Of a stretch of DNA of 64,000 nt, positions 18,301 through 28,219 are shown one piece after another (position 1 is the stretch's first letter; every line of letters begins with the position of its first letter). The stretch spans positions 10,606-74,605 of the forward strand of contig JACPHN010000097.1 of NCBI GenBank assembly GCA_016188575.1. Direction: 5' to 3'. The position numbers and the translations under genes were made by a program. This DNA comes from Candidatus Schekmanbacteria bacterium. GTDB lineage: Bacteria > CSSED10-310 > JACPHN01. The notes below the pieces were generated by a model that worked only from the letters and a program-made list of their open reading frames with translations, was not told where the DNA came from and searched no databases.

Positions 18301-21300
18301 GCATGAAGCGGGGTCTTTTTTGTCCTGTGATGGGGCTGCTGTGCGGCCTGGCGCCGTGCCTCCTCGACGTTCCAGCATCCTCCGTGGCCGCCACGCCCCA
18401 ACCCCGTCCCGCCGTCATCGCCGGGCTCGGCGACGCGAGCCCGCTCCCGGCGGAAGACGCGATGCGCTCAATTCTTTCCCCGAGCCACCGCGTCCGCGGC
18501 GTACGCCTCGTCCACCGCCACGCGCTGAGCGCGCTCGCCGCCCGTCGCGACACGGTTTTCGCGGCGCGGCTCGCGTCGCGACTGCGGCAGGTGGTCCTCA
18601 TCGAGCTCGACAGTCCGGCGGAAATACCCGGAGTGCTCTCGACCCTGCGCCGCCACCCGCACGTCGCGTGGGCCGAGGCGAACGGCGTGATGCGGCAGGC
18701 GGCGACCTTTCCCGATGACGACCGCTTTCCCGATCAGTGGGGGCTCCACAACACGGGACAGGAAGGGGGCACGGCGGACGCCGACATCGACGCCCCCGAG
18801 GCGTGGGATGTGACCATGGGCAGCGAGGACATCGTCATCGCGATCGTGGATAGCGGCGTCGACCTCGACCATGAGGAGCTCTCCGACCGGATCACGCTCG
18901 TCGCCGGGTCCGATCTGGTCAACGGCGACAACACCCCCGACGACGACAGCGGCCACGGCACGCACGTCGCCGGCACCAGCGCCGCGCGTGGGCAAAACGG
19001 GCGCGGCGTTGCCGGGGTGTGCTGGGAGTGCCGGATCATGCCGATCAAGGTGCTGGACGCGAGTGGTACCGGCACCTTCGACAAGATCGCCGCGGGGATT
19101 GCTCTGGCGGCTGCGGCCGGTGCGCGTGTGATCAATCTCTCTCTGGGCTCCCATTCGCCCTCCGAGTCCATTGCGGACGCGATCGCCGTGGCCGCGGACG
19201 CGGGCGCGGTCGTCGTTGCCGCGGCGGGAAACGAGGGCACGGACCAGCCGTTCTATCCCGCCGCCGATGTGGGCGTCGTCGCGGTCGCGGCGCTCGGGCG
19301 CGACGGAGAGCGGGCCAGCTTTTCGAGCTACGGGAGTTGGGTCGACCAGGCCGCGCCGGGTGTCGAGATCTGGAGCACGGTGCCGGGCGATGCCTACGCG
19401 ATCAGGGAGGGCACGAGCATGGCGGCGCCGTTTGTCAGCGGTGCGCTCGGACTGCTGGCGGCAGCCCATCCCGACTGGAACCCCCACCTGCTCGCCGAGC
19501 ACCTGCGCCGGACATCGAAAGCCTCTGTCGCCAGAAACGGAGGCACCGGCGCCGGCCTGATCAGCGCCGACGCCGCGCTGCGCACGGCCGTATCTCCGGA
19601 AGCGAGCGTCGCCCAGACGGCGGTTTCCGATCCCGGTGGCGACGGCGATGGCCGGCTCGACCTGACTGACGGCACGGTCACGCTGACGGTGGCGCTGCGC
19701 AGCGACTACGGCAACCTGACCTCGCTCCGCGGGACGTTGACGACCCAGACCGCGGGGGTTGCGATCTCGGACAGCGCGGGGACCTGGGACGACTTGCCCT
19801 CCGGAGCGACTGCCAGCAACGCAGCCGATGGCTTCGCGCTCACGGTCGCCGGACCTCTCCAGGCGGGGGACGACATCTCGCTGACCCTGGAGCTGGCGGC
19901 GGACGGCGAATTCGCCGCCAGCTTCCCCTTGTCGCTGCGGATCGACGGCGGCGTGGAGCTGCCCACGAACATCTTCTGTACGGACACGACGCTAGCCGCC
20001 AACGTCTACATGGTCCGGGAAGACGTCGCGGTGTGCGAGAATACCGTGCTGACGCTGGAGCCGGGCACCGAATTCCGCTTCGTGCGCCGGAATCCGGCGA
20101 TCACCTTCACGGTAAACGGCACGCTGGCCGCGGAGGGAGAGGAGAATGGACGCATTCGGTTCACGTCCGCGGAATCGGCGCCCGCTGCCGGAGACTGGGG
20201 CGTGCTGCACCTGACCGACACCAGCCCTGATGCGGTGGGATGGGAGGCGGCGGAGTCGATCCCGGTGGGTATGGAACCGTACGGGCTCGCCAGCGGCGAC
20301 ACGGACGGCGACGGGGATACGGATCTGCTGGTCGCGACGAGCCTGGCGCAGAATTCCGTGACGATCTCGAGGTGGGAGGGTTCGAGCTGGGCGAGCACGA
20401 GCGCAGCCGTCGGCCTTGAGCCCGTGGCGGTGGCCGTGGGCGACGCCGACAACGACGGCTCGACCGACATCGTCGTCGCCAACGAATCGTCGAACGACCT
20501 GACGATCCTGCGCTGGAACGGCATCGGGTGGGATCGCGAGGACTTCGGCGACCAGGATGTGCCTGCGTCGGTGCCCCAGGCGGTAGCCATCGGGGATGCC
20601 GACAACGATGGCGAGAACGAGGTGGTCGCGGCGCTCGGCGGGCTCGACGTGGCGGCGGTGTTCGAGTGGACGGTGGGCGCGGGCTGGCAGCGCACCGACC
20701 TGGCGGTGGGTTCGTGGGCGCGCGGCGTCGCAATTGGGGACGCGGACAACGACGGGGACAATGACATCGTGGTGAGCAATGGTCTGGGCAGCTCCGTTTC
20801 GTTCGTCGCGTGGAGCGGGAGCACGTGGGATCCGCAGGTGGAGATTCCAGTAGCCGTCAATGGGGCATCAGGGCCGTGGGGTGTCGCCATCGGCGACGTG
20901 GACGGTGACGGTGACCAGGATATCGCCGCCGCAAGCACAGGCAATGGCACCACCCTTCCCCACGCCGTTTCGGCGCTCCGCTGGACGGCTGGCCGCTGGG
21001 TGCGGTCCGACCTCCAGCTCGAAGACGCGACGCCGATGGGCCTGGCACTGGCCGATGTCGGCGGGAGCTCGACACCCGAGATCCTGGTGTCCATCGAAAC
21101 CGGCTACGGAAGCTCTCCGAGCGCTTTCAACGTGTTACCGTGGGGCGGCGCGCCACAGGCTGCTTCGGTGGGGGTCCAGTACTCTGGCTCACCGGGAATC
21201 ACGGTTATCGATCTCGGCGCCGACGGGCTGCGAGTTGCGGTCGCCATGCTCAACCTTGACGTGGTGCAAACCTTCCGCCCCAGGCAAGGCACCGAAGGCT

Positions 21301-23018
21301 CGCGCCTGGCGCACGTCGACTTCGAGTACGGCGGCGGGCTCCAGCTCTCGGCTACGAGCCCCGCCATCATCGATGCCGCCTTCCGCCACCAGGCGGCCGC
21401 TATCGCGGGCGACAGCGCGTCACACCCCGCGATCGACGGGTTGACGGTGGAGGACCCCAGCGGGACCACGGTGGTGTCTGGCGGAACCGGCACGGTGCTC
21501 GCGAACGGCCTGATCCCCTCCGGTATGGTCACCGCGGGAGCCATTCAAGATAGCACCCTCAGTAATTGCAGCATCAGCGCCCAGTTCGTGTCGAGCTCGA
21601 CGCTGGATTCCTGCAGCAGCATCACGGCGCGCCTGGTGGGCTCCAGCGTCACGGGTGGCGAGTCCATCATCGGTGACCTCGACGACACGACGGTGTCCAA
21701 CTGCGGCACGGTCTCGGCCGCGACGATCGTCTCCTCGACGATCACGGGCTGCTCGGGAGGCGTCGCGAACACCACGACCGTCGTCGATTCCACGATCGCC
21801 GACAATGGCGCCGGCATCTCCAAGGCGAGCGGCACCATCAGCGGCACCCTGGTTTTGCGAAACGGCGGACCAGGCGTATCGGGGGCGGCGGCCATTGCCG
21901 ACTCCACGATCGTGGGCAATACGGGCTCCGGCGTGGTCGCCGGCGACGCTGCGCTGCCCGGCAATGCCAGCGCCGAGCGCTCGATCATCGACAACGGAGA
22001 CGGCACCGTGGGGCGATACGCCGTCGCGAACACCGCTTCCACGCCCGCGAGCTTCCTGGGCAACTACTGGGGAACTGCCGCGACGGCGCAAATGGTCGCC
22101 GCCGACACTGATGCCGATGGAACCAACGACGAAAATGCGGATATCGAGGCCATCTACGACTGGTTCGATACCGCGACCGCGCTCGGCAAGGTCACCTACG
22201 ACCAGTGGCTCTCGGCTCCACCCACCTCGGCGCCAGCCTACCTGATGTCCGTGGCGCTGGACCCGCCGAGCCCCGTCAGCGCGCAGCCCGTGAGCTTCAC
22301 GTTCCGCTTCAGCCGCAGCATGGATACCGCGGTCACCCCGGACATCGCCTTCGAGCTTTCCGAGGTTCCCGAGATCCCCTCGGCCGAGTTTCCGCTGGAA
22401 AATCCGGTGTGGTCCACCACGGCTGTCGAGAACGACACGCTGACGATGAGCCATGCGATCCTCACCGAAACCCCGGACGGCACGCACCGGATCGTCGTCT
22501 CCGGCGCGGTCGACAGCGCCGGAAGGACCATCCCCGATGACCGGTCGGCCACCTTTGTGATCGACACGCCGGTGGGCATTGCGCGCGGCGTGGCGCTCGG
22601 CTTTGGCGCGTTTCGGCACGGGACGATCGGGAGGACCTGCCCGGGAGGCGATGGCGACGGCGGCGCGGCGATCCTTTCCTGGCAGCAAGTCGCCGAAAAC
22701 GATCTCGGCGGATACGACGTGCTGTGGGGACTTGGCGCGACCCAGCTCGCCAGCTCGCAGGACGCCGAGCTCGCCACGAGCGCGACCGTCTGCGGGCTGA
22801 GCCCCGGCGTGACGTATTACTTCGCGGTCCAGACGCGCGAGAAAAACGGCAACTCCGGCCCGATTTCCGAGATCGTGAGCGGCACGGTGCCCATCCCGCC
22901 GGGTCAGGTACCGCTGGGCGAAGGCGCCTGGGCGTTGGCGATGCTCCTGGCCCTGGGATTGGCGCTCCCGCTCGAGTGGCGACGGCGCGGCCGGTGGCGG
23001 CCACCGAAGCGTGTGTAA
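18297..23018 (+). CDS. Giant exported subtilase (S8) with FG-GAP, beta-helix and Fn3 domains
   Basis: 1573 residues; ATG at 18297 overlaps the upstream stop by 4 bp, with GGGGAG 7 nt before it. Signal peptide, an I9-like propeptide (about 60-130), then the S8 catalytic domain with Asp in IAIVDSGVDLD (about 185), His in GHGTHVAGT (about 220) and Ser in GTSMAAPFVSG (about 373). Downstream: FG-GAP repeats with GDADNDG loops (about 640-940), Ser/Thr-rich parallel beta-helix repeats (about 1040-1270), an Ig-like domain, Fn3, and a C-terminal hydrophobic helix followed by RRRGR. An extracellular protease, probably retained at the surface and co-translated with the cohesin/dockerin-like protein. Confidence 0.9.
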   Translation: MSMKRGLFCPVMGLLCGLAPCLLDVPASSVAATPQPRPAVIAGLGDASPLPAEDAMRSILSPSHRVRGVRLVHRHALSALAARRDTVFAARLASRLRQVVLIELDSPAEIPGVLSTLRRHPHVAWAEANGVMRQAATFPDDDRFPDQWGLHNTGQEGGTADADIDAPEAWDVTMGSEDIVIAIVDSGVDLDHEELSDRITLVAGSDLVNGDNTPDDDSGHGTHVAGTSAARGQNGRGVAGVCWECRIMPIKVLDASGTGTFDKIAAGIALAAAAGARVINLSLGSHSPSESIADAIAVAADAGAVVVAAAGNEGTDQPFYPAADVGVVAVAALGRDGERASFSSYGSWVDQAAPGVEIWSTVPGDAYAIREGTSMAAPFVSGALGLLAAAHPDWNPHLLAEHLRRTSKASVARNGGTGAGLISADAALRTAVSPEASVAQTAVSDPGGDGDGRLDLTDGTVTLTVALRSDYGNLTSLRGTLTTQTAGVAISDSAGTWDDLPSGATASNAADGFALTVAGPLQAGDDISLTLELAADGEFAASFPLSLRIDGGVELPTNIFCTDTTLAANVYMVREDVAVCENTVLTLEPGTEFRFVRRNPAITFTVNGTLAAEGEENGRIRFTSAESAPAAGDWGVLHLTDTSPDAVGWEAAESIPVGMEPYGLASGDTDGDGDTDLLVATSLAQNSVTISRWEGSSWASTSAAVGLEPVAVAVGDADNDGSTDIVVANESSNDLTILRWNGIGWDREDFGDQDVPASVPQAVAIGDADNDGENEVVAALGGLDVAAVFEWTVGAGWQRTDLAVGSWARGVAIGDADNDGDNDIVVSNGLGSSVSFVAWSGSTWDPQVEIPVAVNGASGPWGVAIGDVDGDGDQDIAAASTGNGTTLPHAVSALRWTAGRWVRSDLQLEDATPMGLALADVGGSSTPEILVSIETGYGSSPSAFNVLPWGGAPQAASVGVQYSGSPGITVIDLGADGLRVAVAMLNLDVVQTFRPRQGTEGSRLAHVDFEYGGGLQLSATSPAIIDAAFRHQAAAIAGDSASHPAIDGLTVEDPSGTTVVSGGTGTVLANGLIPSGMVTAGAIQDSTLSNCSISAQFVSSSTLDSCSSITARLVGSSVTGGESIIGDLDDTTVSNCGTVSAATIVSSTITGCSGGVANTTTVVDSTIADNGAGISKASGTISGTLVLRNGGPGVSGAAAIADSTIVGNTGSGVVAGDAALPGNASAERSIIDNGDGTVGRYAVANTASTPASFLGNYWGTAATAQMVAADTDADGTNDENADIEAIYDWFDTATALGKVTYDQWLSAPPTSAPAYLMSVALDPPSPVSAQPVSFTFRFSRSMDTAVTPDIAFELSEVPEIPSAEFPLENPVWSTTAVENDTLTMSHAILTETPDGTHRIVVSGAVDSAGRTIPDDRSATFVIDTPVGIARGVALGFGAFRHGTIGRTCPGGDGDGGAAILSWQQVAENDLGGYDVLWGLGATQLASSQDAELATSATVCGLSPGVTYYFAVQTREKNGNSGPISEIVSGTVPIPPGQVPLGEGAWALAMLLALGLALPLEWRRRGRWRPPKRV

Positions 23019-23593
23019 CAAGGGGGATGTGGAGCTCGACTCAGATGGTAGGGATTGGGAGATGGACACGGTGCCCTCGGTTGCCGGCACCATCGCTTTG
23101 CATGCAGTCGGCAAGGTCGTCCAGGCGCAGTGGGGCAGCCACTGCCTCCCGTAGCCGGGCGTTCCTCTTACCTCCGCCGCCATCTCGGCAAGGACTGCCC
23201 GCGCCCCCTCAATGCATCGGGACAGAGACCTTGCAGGGGCGTCAACGAGGTGCTACGCTCCGCCACTGGCACACGCACCATGTCGTCGTTTCTCGGGCGT
23301 CGGTCGAATGTCGGGTGATGCTCCTTTACAAGTGCCCACGCGTATTGCGCTCGCCGTGGTGTAAACCACATTCCGCCGACGCTGTTTCTCGGGGGGATAA
23401 GCCGCCTGATCTTGGGCGAATCAGATGACCCCATTTCACCACAGGGAGCCCGCGAAAGCCGGCGCTATGCGGCGGTGTTGAGGGGCGCGCGCTCGACCAG
23501 ATCCTTGCGGGGGCGTCCAGCTCACCCACGGCAAGACCTGATGCTTGCGGCGGCTGCCGCCCCGAATTTGGACCGGACCTGGATGGAGAATCT
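23019..23593. other. Intergenic region upstream of the cbb3 locus
   Basis: About 575 bases with no supported gene. It probably holds the ccoNO promoter, but no confident -35/-10 pair and no FNR box (TTGAT-N4-ATCAA) could be seen. Confidence 0.5.
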
Positions 23594-25807
23594 ATGACTG
23601 CGACTGCGCATCTGGAGAAATTCTCGTACGATGAAGACGTCGTCAGAAAGTTTGCACTGGCGACGGTCGTATGGGGCGTCGTCGGGATGCTCGTCGGCGT
23701 CGTTCTGGCGGTGGAGCTCTTCTTTCCCGCGGCAAGCCTCGGCCTGCCGTTTCTGACCTTCGGACGGCTGCGCCCACTTCATACCAATGCGGTGATCTTC
23801 GCTTTCGCCGGCAACGCTATCTTTGCCGCCATCTACTACTCGAGCCAGCGTCTCCTCAAGGCGCGCATGTTCAGCGACCTGCTCAGTCGGGTTCATTTCT
23901 GGGGCTGGCAACTGATCATCGTCTCCGCCGCCCTGACCTTGCCCCTGGGCATCACCCAGTCCAAGGAATACGCCGAGCTCGAGTGGCCTATCGACATCGC
24001 CATCGCCGTCATCTGGGTCGTCTTTGCGGTCAACCTCTTTGGGACGATCGCCAGGCGGCGTGAGCGCCACCTCTACGTGGCGATCTGGTTCTACATCGCC
24101 ACTGTGGTCACCGTCGCCATCCTGCACATCTTCAACAACCTCGTGGTGCCGGTCGAATTCCTCAAGAGCTACACGATCTACGCCGGCGTGCAGGATGCGT
24201 TCATGCAATGGTGGTACGGCCACAACGCGGTGGCGTTCTTCCTGACCACGCCATTCCTGGGTCTGATGTATTACTTCTTGCCGAAGGCCGCGGAACGTCC
24301 GGTCTTCTCGTACAAGCTCTCCATACTCCACTTCTGGACGCTCGTCTTTCTCTACATCTGGGCCGGACCGCACCATCTCCACTATACCGCCTTGCCTTCG
24401 TGGGCCTCCACGCTCGGCATGATCTTCTCGGTGATGCTGTGGATGCCCTCCTGGGGTGGCATGATCAACGGTCTGCTGACCCTGCGCGGCGCCTGGAACA
24501 AGGTCGCCGAGGAGCCGATCCTGAAGTTCTTCGTCGTGGGCGTCACGTTCTACGGGATGAGCACCTTCGAAGGCCCGATGATGTCGATCAAGACGGTCAA
24601 CGCGCTCTCTCACTATACCGACTGGACCATCGCCCACGCTCACGCCGGGGCGCTCGGGTGGAACGGATTCCTGACCTTCGGGATGCTCTACTGGCTGCTG
24701 CCGCGGCTATTCCAGACGCCATTGTGGAGCAAGAAGCTGTCAGGCGCTCATTTCTGGGTCGGAACGATCGGTATTCTACTCTACGTGGTCTCCATCTACA
24801 CCGCCGGAATCACGCAGGGGCTGATGTGGCGCGCGTTCGATGAGACGGGCAGACTCGCTTACCCCGACTTCGTGGAGACTGTCTTGCGCCTCGTTCCCAT
24901 GTATTGGGTGCGCGCGCTCGGCGGTCTGCTCTTCTTGACCGGCATCTTGATGCTCGGATTGAACATGCTGATGACCTGGAAGGCCCGGCCCGCGGCGTAT
25001 ACCGAGACGGTTTACGAGGCGCCTGCGCTCGCCGCCGAGCACGGCGACAGCGAGGCCGCCGCGGAGCCAGGCGCTTCCGCGTGGAAGCGGTTTGTCGGGA
25101 TTCGCTGGCACCGATCCTGGGAAGGCCTTCCGGTGACCTTCACCGTGCTCGTCGCCGTGGCCGTCATCGTGGCTTCCCTGTTTGAAATCGTGCCGCTGTT
25201 CCTGATCCGCTCAAACGTCCCCACGATCGCCGCGGTCAAGCCGTACACGCCGCTCGAAGTCGCCGGACGGGACATCTACGTTTCCGAGGGATGCTACAAC
25301 TGCCACTCGCAGATGGTCCGCCCGCTGCGTGCCGAAACCGAGCGGTACGGCGAGTACAGCAAGCCAGGCGAATTCGTCTACGACCATCCCTTCCAGTGGG
25401 GTTCCCGCCGGATCGGGCCGGACCTGCACCGGGTCGGTGGCAAGTATCCGCACCTTTGGCACGTCCGGCACATGCAAGATCCGCGCTCCACGACGCCGCA
25501 ATCGATCATGCCGCCCTATCCGTGGCTGCTCGAGGACGAGCTCGATTTCGCCGGCATTCAGCCCCGCGTCGACGTCCTCGCCATGCTTGGCGTTCCCTAC
25601 GGCGACGCCGTCGGACACGCCGAAGAGATGGCGAGAAAGCAGGCGCAGACCATCGCCGACGACGTCGCCTCCCAGGGGGGGCCGACCGGACTGGGGCAGC
25701 GGAAAATTGTCGCGCTGATCGCATACCTCCAGCGGCTCGGAATTGACATCAAAGGGCAACAGACCGCGGACGCTTCGGCGGCTCCGGTCGTCGTCACGAG
25801 AAACTAG
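23594..25807 (+). CDS. ccoNO: Fused cbb3 cytochrome c oxidase subunits I and II (CcoN-CcoO)
   Basis: 737 residues in one frame. Residues 1-475 are CcoN: a 12-helix haem-copper oxidase core with [27 protein letters not shown] and [17 protein letters not shown], which hold the haem b, b3 and CuB histidines. A linker (about 475-500) leads to CcoO: one membrane helix and a haem c site [12 protein letters not shown] (Cys about 567). The complex reduces O2 to water and pumps protons at low oxygen. CcoN and CcoO are normally separate genes; fusions are known in a few lineages. First gene of a tight nine-gene locus. Confidence 0.95.
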   Translation: MTATAHLEKFSYDEDVVRKFALATVVWGVVGMLVGVVLAVELFFPAASLGLPFLTFGRLRPLHTNAVIFAFAGNAIFAAIYYSSQRLLKARMFSDLLSRVHFWGWQLIIVSAALTLPLGITQSKEYAELEWPIDIAIAVIWVVFAVNLFGTIARRRERHLYVAIWFYIATVVTVAILHIFNNLVVPVEFLKSYTIYAGVQDAFMQWWYGHNAVAFFLTTPFLGLMYYFLPKAAERPVFSYKLSILHFWTLVFLYIWAGPHHLHYTALPSWASTLGMIFSVMLWMPSWGGMINGLLTLRGAWNKVAEEPILKFFVVGVTFYGMSTFEGPMMSIKTVNALSHYTDWTIAHAHAGALGWNGFLTFGMLYWLLPRLFQTPLWSKKLSGAHFWVGTIGILLYVVSIYTAGITQGLMWRAFDETGRLAYPDFVETVLRLVPMYWVRALGGLLFLTGILMLGLNMLMTWKARPAAYTETVYEAPALAAEHGDSEAAAEPGASAWKRFVGIRWHRSWEGLPVTFTVLVAVAVIVASLFEIVPLFLIRSNVPTIAAVKPYTPLEVAGRDIYVSEGCYNCHSQMVRPLRAETERYGEYSKPGEFVYDHPFQWGSRRIGPDLHRVGGKYPHLWHVRHMQDPRSTTPQSIMPPYPWLLEDELDFAGIQPRVDVLAMLGVPYGDAVGHAEEMARKQAQTIADDVASQGGPTGLGQRKIVALIAYLQRLGIDIKGQQTADASAAPVVVTRN

Positions 25808-25819
25808 GGGAGCGCGGCG

Positions 25820-26074
25820 GTGTCGCTAGGGGACGTGATGGCGCAGGCGCGGCTCGAGCTCTTTGCAGAGATCGGGCTCATCATCTTCCTCGCGGTCTTT
25901 GTCACGATCGTGATTCATGTCTTTGTCGGCCGCGGACAGCATCAGGACGAGCTGCTCCGCATGCTGCCGCTCGCCGACGACACTGCCGAGAGCCGGACCG
26001 CGGACGCCACCATGTCCCCGCTGCCCACCGCCGCCGACAAGGAGCAGATCGATGAGCACGACAGAGCGCGATAG
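25820..26074 (+). CDS. ccoQ: CcoQ/FixQ-like small membrane subunit
   Basis: 84 residues, starting at GTG 25820 with AGGGGAG 7 nt upstream. One transmembrane helix (LFAEIGLIIFLAVFVTIVIH) followed by a short polar tail, as in CcoQ, which stabilises the oxidase and its interaction with CcoP. The tail is longer than usual. It overlaps ccoP by 23 bp. The assignment rests on position, size and topology. Confidence 0.75.
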   Translation: MSLGDVMAQARLELFAEIGLIIFLAVFVTIVIHVFVGRGQHQDELLRMLPLADDTAESRTADATMSPLPTAADKEQIDEHDRAR

Positions 26075-26633
26075 AGTTTTCGATCACGACTACGACGGTA
26101 TTCGGGAGTACGACAACCCATTACCGGCGTGGTGGCTGTGGATTTTCTACGCCACGATTGCCTTTTCGGGCGTCTACTTCCTATACTATCAGGTGACCGG
26201 CATGGGCCCCTCGATTCATCAGGAGTACCAGACGGACATGGCGGCAGCGGCCGAGCAGAAGGCGGCCGCACCCGTCCCGGCGGGTCCCACGGCGGCCACC
26301 CTGGCGCAGCTCGCGGCCGACGCCGCACAGGTCTCCGCGGGGCAGGCCGTGTTTGTTGCGCGCTGCGCTCCCTGCCACACACCAACGGGCGCGGGGCTCA
26401 TTGGGCCCAACCTCACCGATGACTACTGGATTCACGGAGATGGCAGTATCTCCGCGATCTACGCGGTCGTCCGTGATGGTGTGCCCGAAAAAGGCATGAT
26501 TCCGTGGAAAACTACGATTTCCGAAACCGAAATGATGCAAGTAACGGCGTTCGTCCACACCCTCCTCGGGACCAATCCGCCGGGCGCGAAGGAGCCGCAA
26601 GGCAACAAGATCGAGCGCCCAGCACAAAACTGA
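26052..26633 (+). CDS. ccoP: cbb3 oxidase subunit III (CcoP), monoheme form
   Basis: 193 residues. The N-terminus DHDYDGIREYDNPLPAWW followed by one transmembrane helix is the CcoP hallmark. Only one haem c motif is present (CAPCH, near residue 105), with methionines at KGMIPW as likely axial ligand. Standard CcoP proteins have two CXXCH and about 300 residues, so one cytochrome domain is absent. AAGGAG lies before the ATG at 26052, inside the end of ccoQ. It passes electrons from soluble cytochromes to CcoO. A separate cytochrome c at 50326 might complement it (inference). Confidence 0.9.
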   Translation: MSTTERDRVFDHDYDGIREYDNPLPAWWLWIFYATIAFSGVYFLYYQVTGMGPSIHQEYQTDMAAAAEQKAAAPVPAGPTAATLAQLAADAAQVSAGQAVFVARCAPCHTPTGAGLIGPNLTDDYWIHGDGSISAIYAVVRDGVPEKGMIPWKTTISETEMMQVTAFVHTLLGTNPPGAKEPQGNKIERPAQN

Positions 26634-26676
26634 TCGACGCCGCGCGCGGCGAAACCGCCGGGAGCGCCGTTACGGG

Positions 26677-26795
26677 CCTGAATCCACCGCCTGTGCCACT
26701 GCAAGCAGCGCTGAATGCGCATCGCGAAGACCACCCACCGCTCCTCCCCGCGCCAGTGGGCGGAGGGACGGGGGCGGATGGGCGGCGGATTCAGG
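26677..26795 (+). repeat. MITE-like 119-bp element, copy C of the dispersed repeat
   Basis: CCTGAATCCACCGCC (26677-26691) and, inverted, GGCGGCGGATTCAGG (26781-26795) match at 14 of 15 positions and bound a 119-bp segment. The interior is GC-rich and can itself fold (CCGCTCC against GGCGGAG). It lies 43 bases after the ccoP stop and overlaps the possible start region of ccoG. No transposase is encoded. Confidence 0.65.
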
Positions 26796-28219
26796 CGGGT
26801 GCTCAAAGCAGCGACGAGGGCCGCGCGCTATCGACGCTCAACCGCGACGGGTCGCGGCGCTGGCTCAATCCCCGCCCGAGCAGCGGCATCTTTTCACGGT
26901 ACCGGCGCGCCGTCGCGTGGGCGCTGATTGCCATCTTCACCGCGCTACCCCATCTGACGATCCGCGGACGCCCCATCCTGCTGCTCGACCTGCCGCATCG
27001 ACAGTTCACGATCCTCGGGGTCACGTTCTTGCCGACGGACACGGTTCTGTTGATGCTCCTCGGCCTGTCGCTGCTGATCGGGATCTTCGCCGTCACGGCG
27101 CTGTTCGGGCGTATCTGGTGCGGCTGGGCCTGCCCCCAGACCGTATACATGGAGCTCCTCTTTCGCCCGCTCGAACGACTGATCGCGGGGACGCCCGCGC
27201 AACAACGCTCGCAAACCGCAGCCGAGCGCCGGTTGCGCAGCCTGGTCAAGTACGGTGTCTACCTGGCTTGCTGCCTCTTCCTGGCGCACACTTTCCTGGC
27301 CTACTTTGTCCCGCCCGCCGAGCTGCTACAGTGGGTAACCTCGTCCCCGCGCGACCACCCCGCCGGATTCGCCGTCGTCATGATCACCACCGCGCTGATG
27401 ATGATCGACTTTGCGCTCTTTCGCGAGCAAATGTGCCTGGTTGCCTGCCCGTACGGCCGCTTTCAATCCGTGTTGCTGGACCGCCAATCGCTGATCGTCG
27501 GCTACGATTTCGCACGCGGCGAGCCGCGCTCAAAGCCCGGGCGCCGTTCTCCGGGTCAGCAGGAGCCGGCGGGAGGTGATTGCGTCGACTGTCGCGCCTG
27601 CGTGCTCACCTGTCCCACCGGGATCGATATTCGCGATGGCCTGCAGATGGAGTGCATCCACTGCACGCAATGCATCGACGCCTGCGATGCGATCATGTTG
27701 AAGATGGGCCGACCCCGCGGTCTGATCCGCTACTCGTCCAAGGCCGAGCTCGACGGGAGCCCGCGGCGGTTCGTGCGGCCGCGGCTCGTCGCGTACTGCG
27801 TGCTGCTTCTCCTGCTGTCGGGGGTGTTTGCCGCCGCGCTCGCGGAAAGAGGCCGGGCGGACGTGACGGTTCTTCGCGGTATCGGCGGCCCGTTCACCGC
27901 GACCGGCGACGGCCAGGTTGCGAACCAGATTCGCGTCAAGATTACCAACCGGACCGCTGCCGACCGCACCTACCGAATCGCGCTGCCAGACGCCGATGGG
28001 AGAGACACCGTCATCATTCCCGAGAACCCCTTGACCATCCAGAGCTTCAAGACGCGGGAGGCCACGGTCTTCATTCTCTCGCCGCATGACGCGTTCCCGG
28101 GCGGCCGGCGCGAAGCACGGTTTCGCGTCGACGACGAGGACGGCGTGGTGGCGGAGCCGGCGTATCGCCTCCTGGGTCCAGCCGGCGCGCCCGGGCAAGC
28201 GGGCCGAGCCGCACCATGA
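26693..28219 (+). CDS. ccoG: cbb3 oxidase accessory ferredoxin-like membrane protein CcoG
   Basis: Conserved CcoG sequence starts at STLNRDGSRRWLNPRPSSG (about base 26831). It includes LFGRIWCGWACPQTVYMELL, several membrane helices, and two 4Fe-4S motifs (CVDCRACVLTCPTGID and CIHCTQCIDACDAIM), then a C-terminal Ig-like domain. CcoG is implicated in copper reduction during cbb3 assembly. The start is uncertain: in-frame candidates are GTG 26693 or GTG 26756, both within the repeat element, without good ribosome sites; no ATG exists between ccoP and the conserved region. The stop overlaps ccoH by 4 bp. Confidence 0.9.
   Translation: MPLQAALNAHREDHPPLLPAPVGGGTGADGRRIQAGAQSSDEGRALSTLNRDGSRRWLNPRPSSGIFSRYRRAVAWALIAIFTALPHLTIRGRPILLLDLPHRQFTILGVTFLPTDTVLLMLLGLSLLIGIFAVTALFGRIWCGWACPQTVYMELLFRPLERLIAGTPAQQRSQTAAERRLRSLVKYGVYLACCLFLAHTFLAYFVPPAELLQWVTSSPRDHPAGFAVVMITTALMMIDFALFREQMCLVACPYGRFQSVLLDRQSLIVGYDFARGEPRSKPGRRSPGQQEPAGGDCVDCRACVLTCPTGIDIRDGLQMECIHCTQCIDACDAIMLKMGRPRGLIRYSSKAELDGSPRRFVRPRLVAYCVLLLLLSGVFAAALAERGRADVTVLRGIGGPFTATGDGQVANQIRVKITNRTAADRTYRIALPDADGRDTVIIPENPLTIQSFKTREATVFILSPHDAFPGGRREARFRVDDEDGVVAEPAYRLLGPAGAPGQAGRAAP

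Noticed and set aside
21420-23183. Long open frame on the minus strand opposite the giant subtilase (587 codons)
   Set aside because: High-GC shadow of conserved subtilase coding sequence; Arg/Gly-rich with no motif and no ribosome site.
23406-23424. CTGAT-N9-ATCAG upstream of ccoNO as an FNR/FixK site
   Set aside because: The consensus is TTGAT-N4-ATCAA; arm sequence and spacing do not fit.
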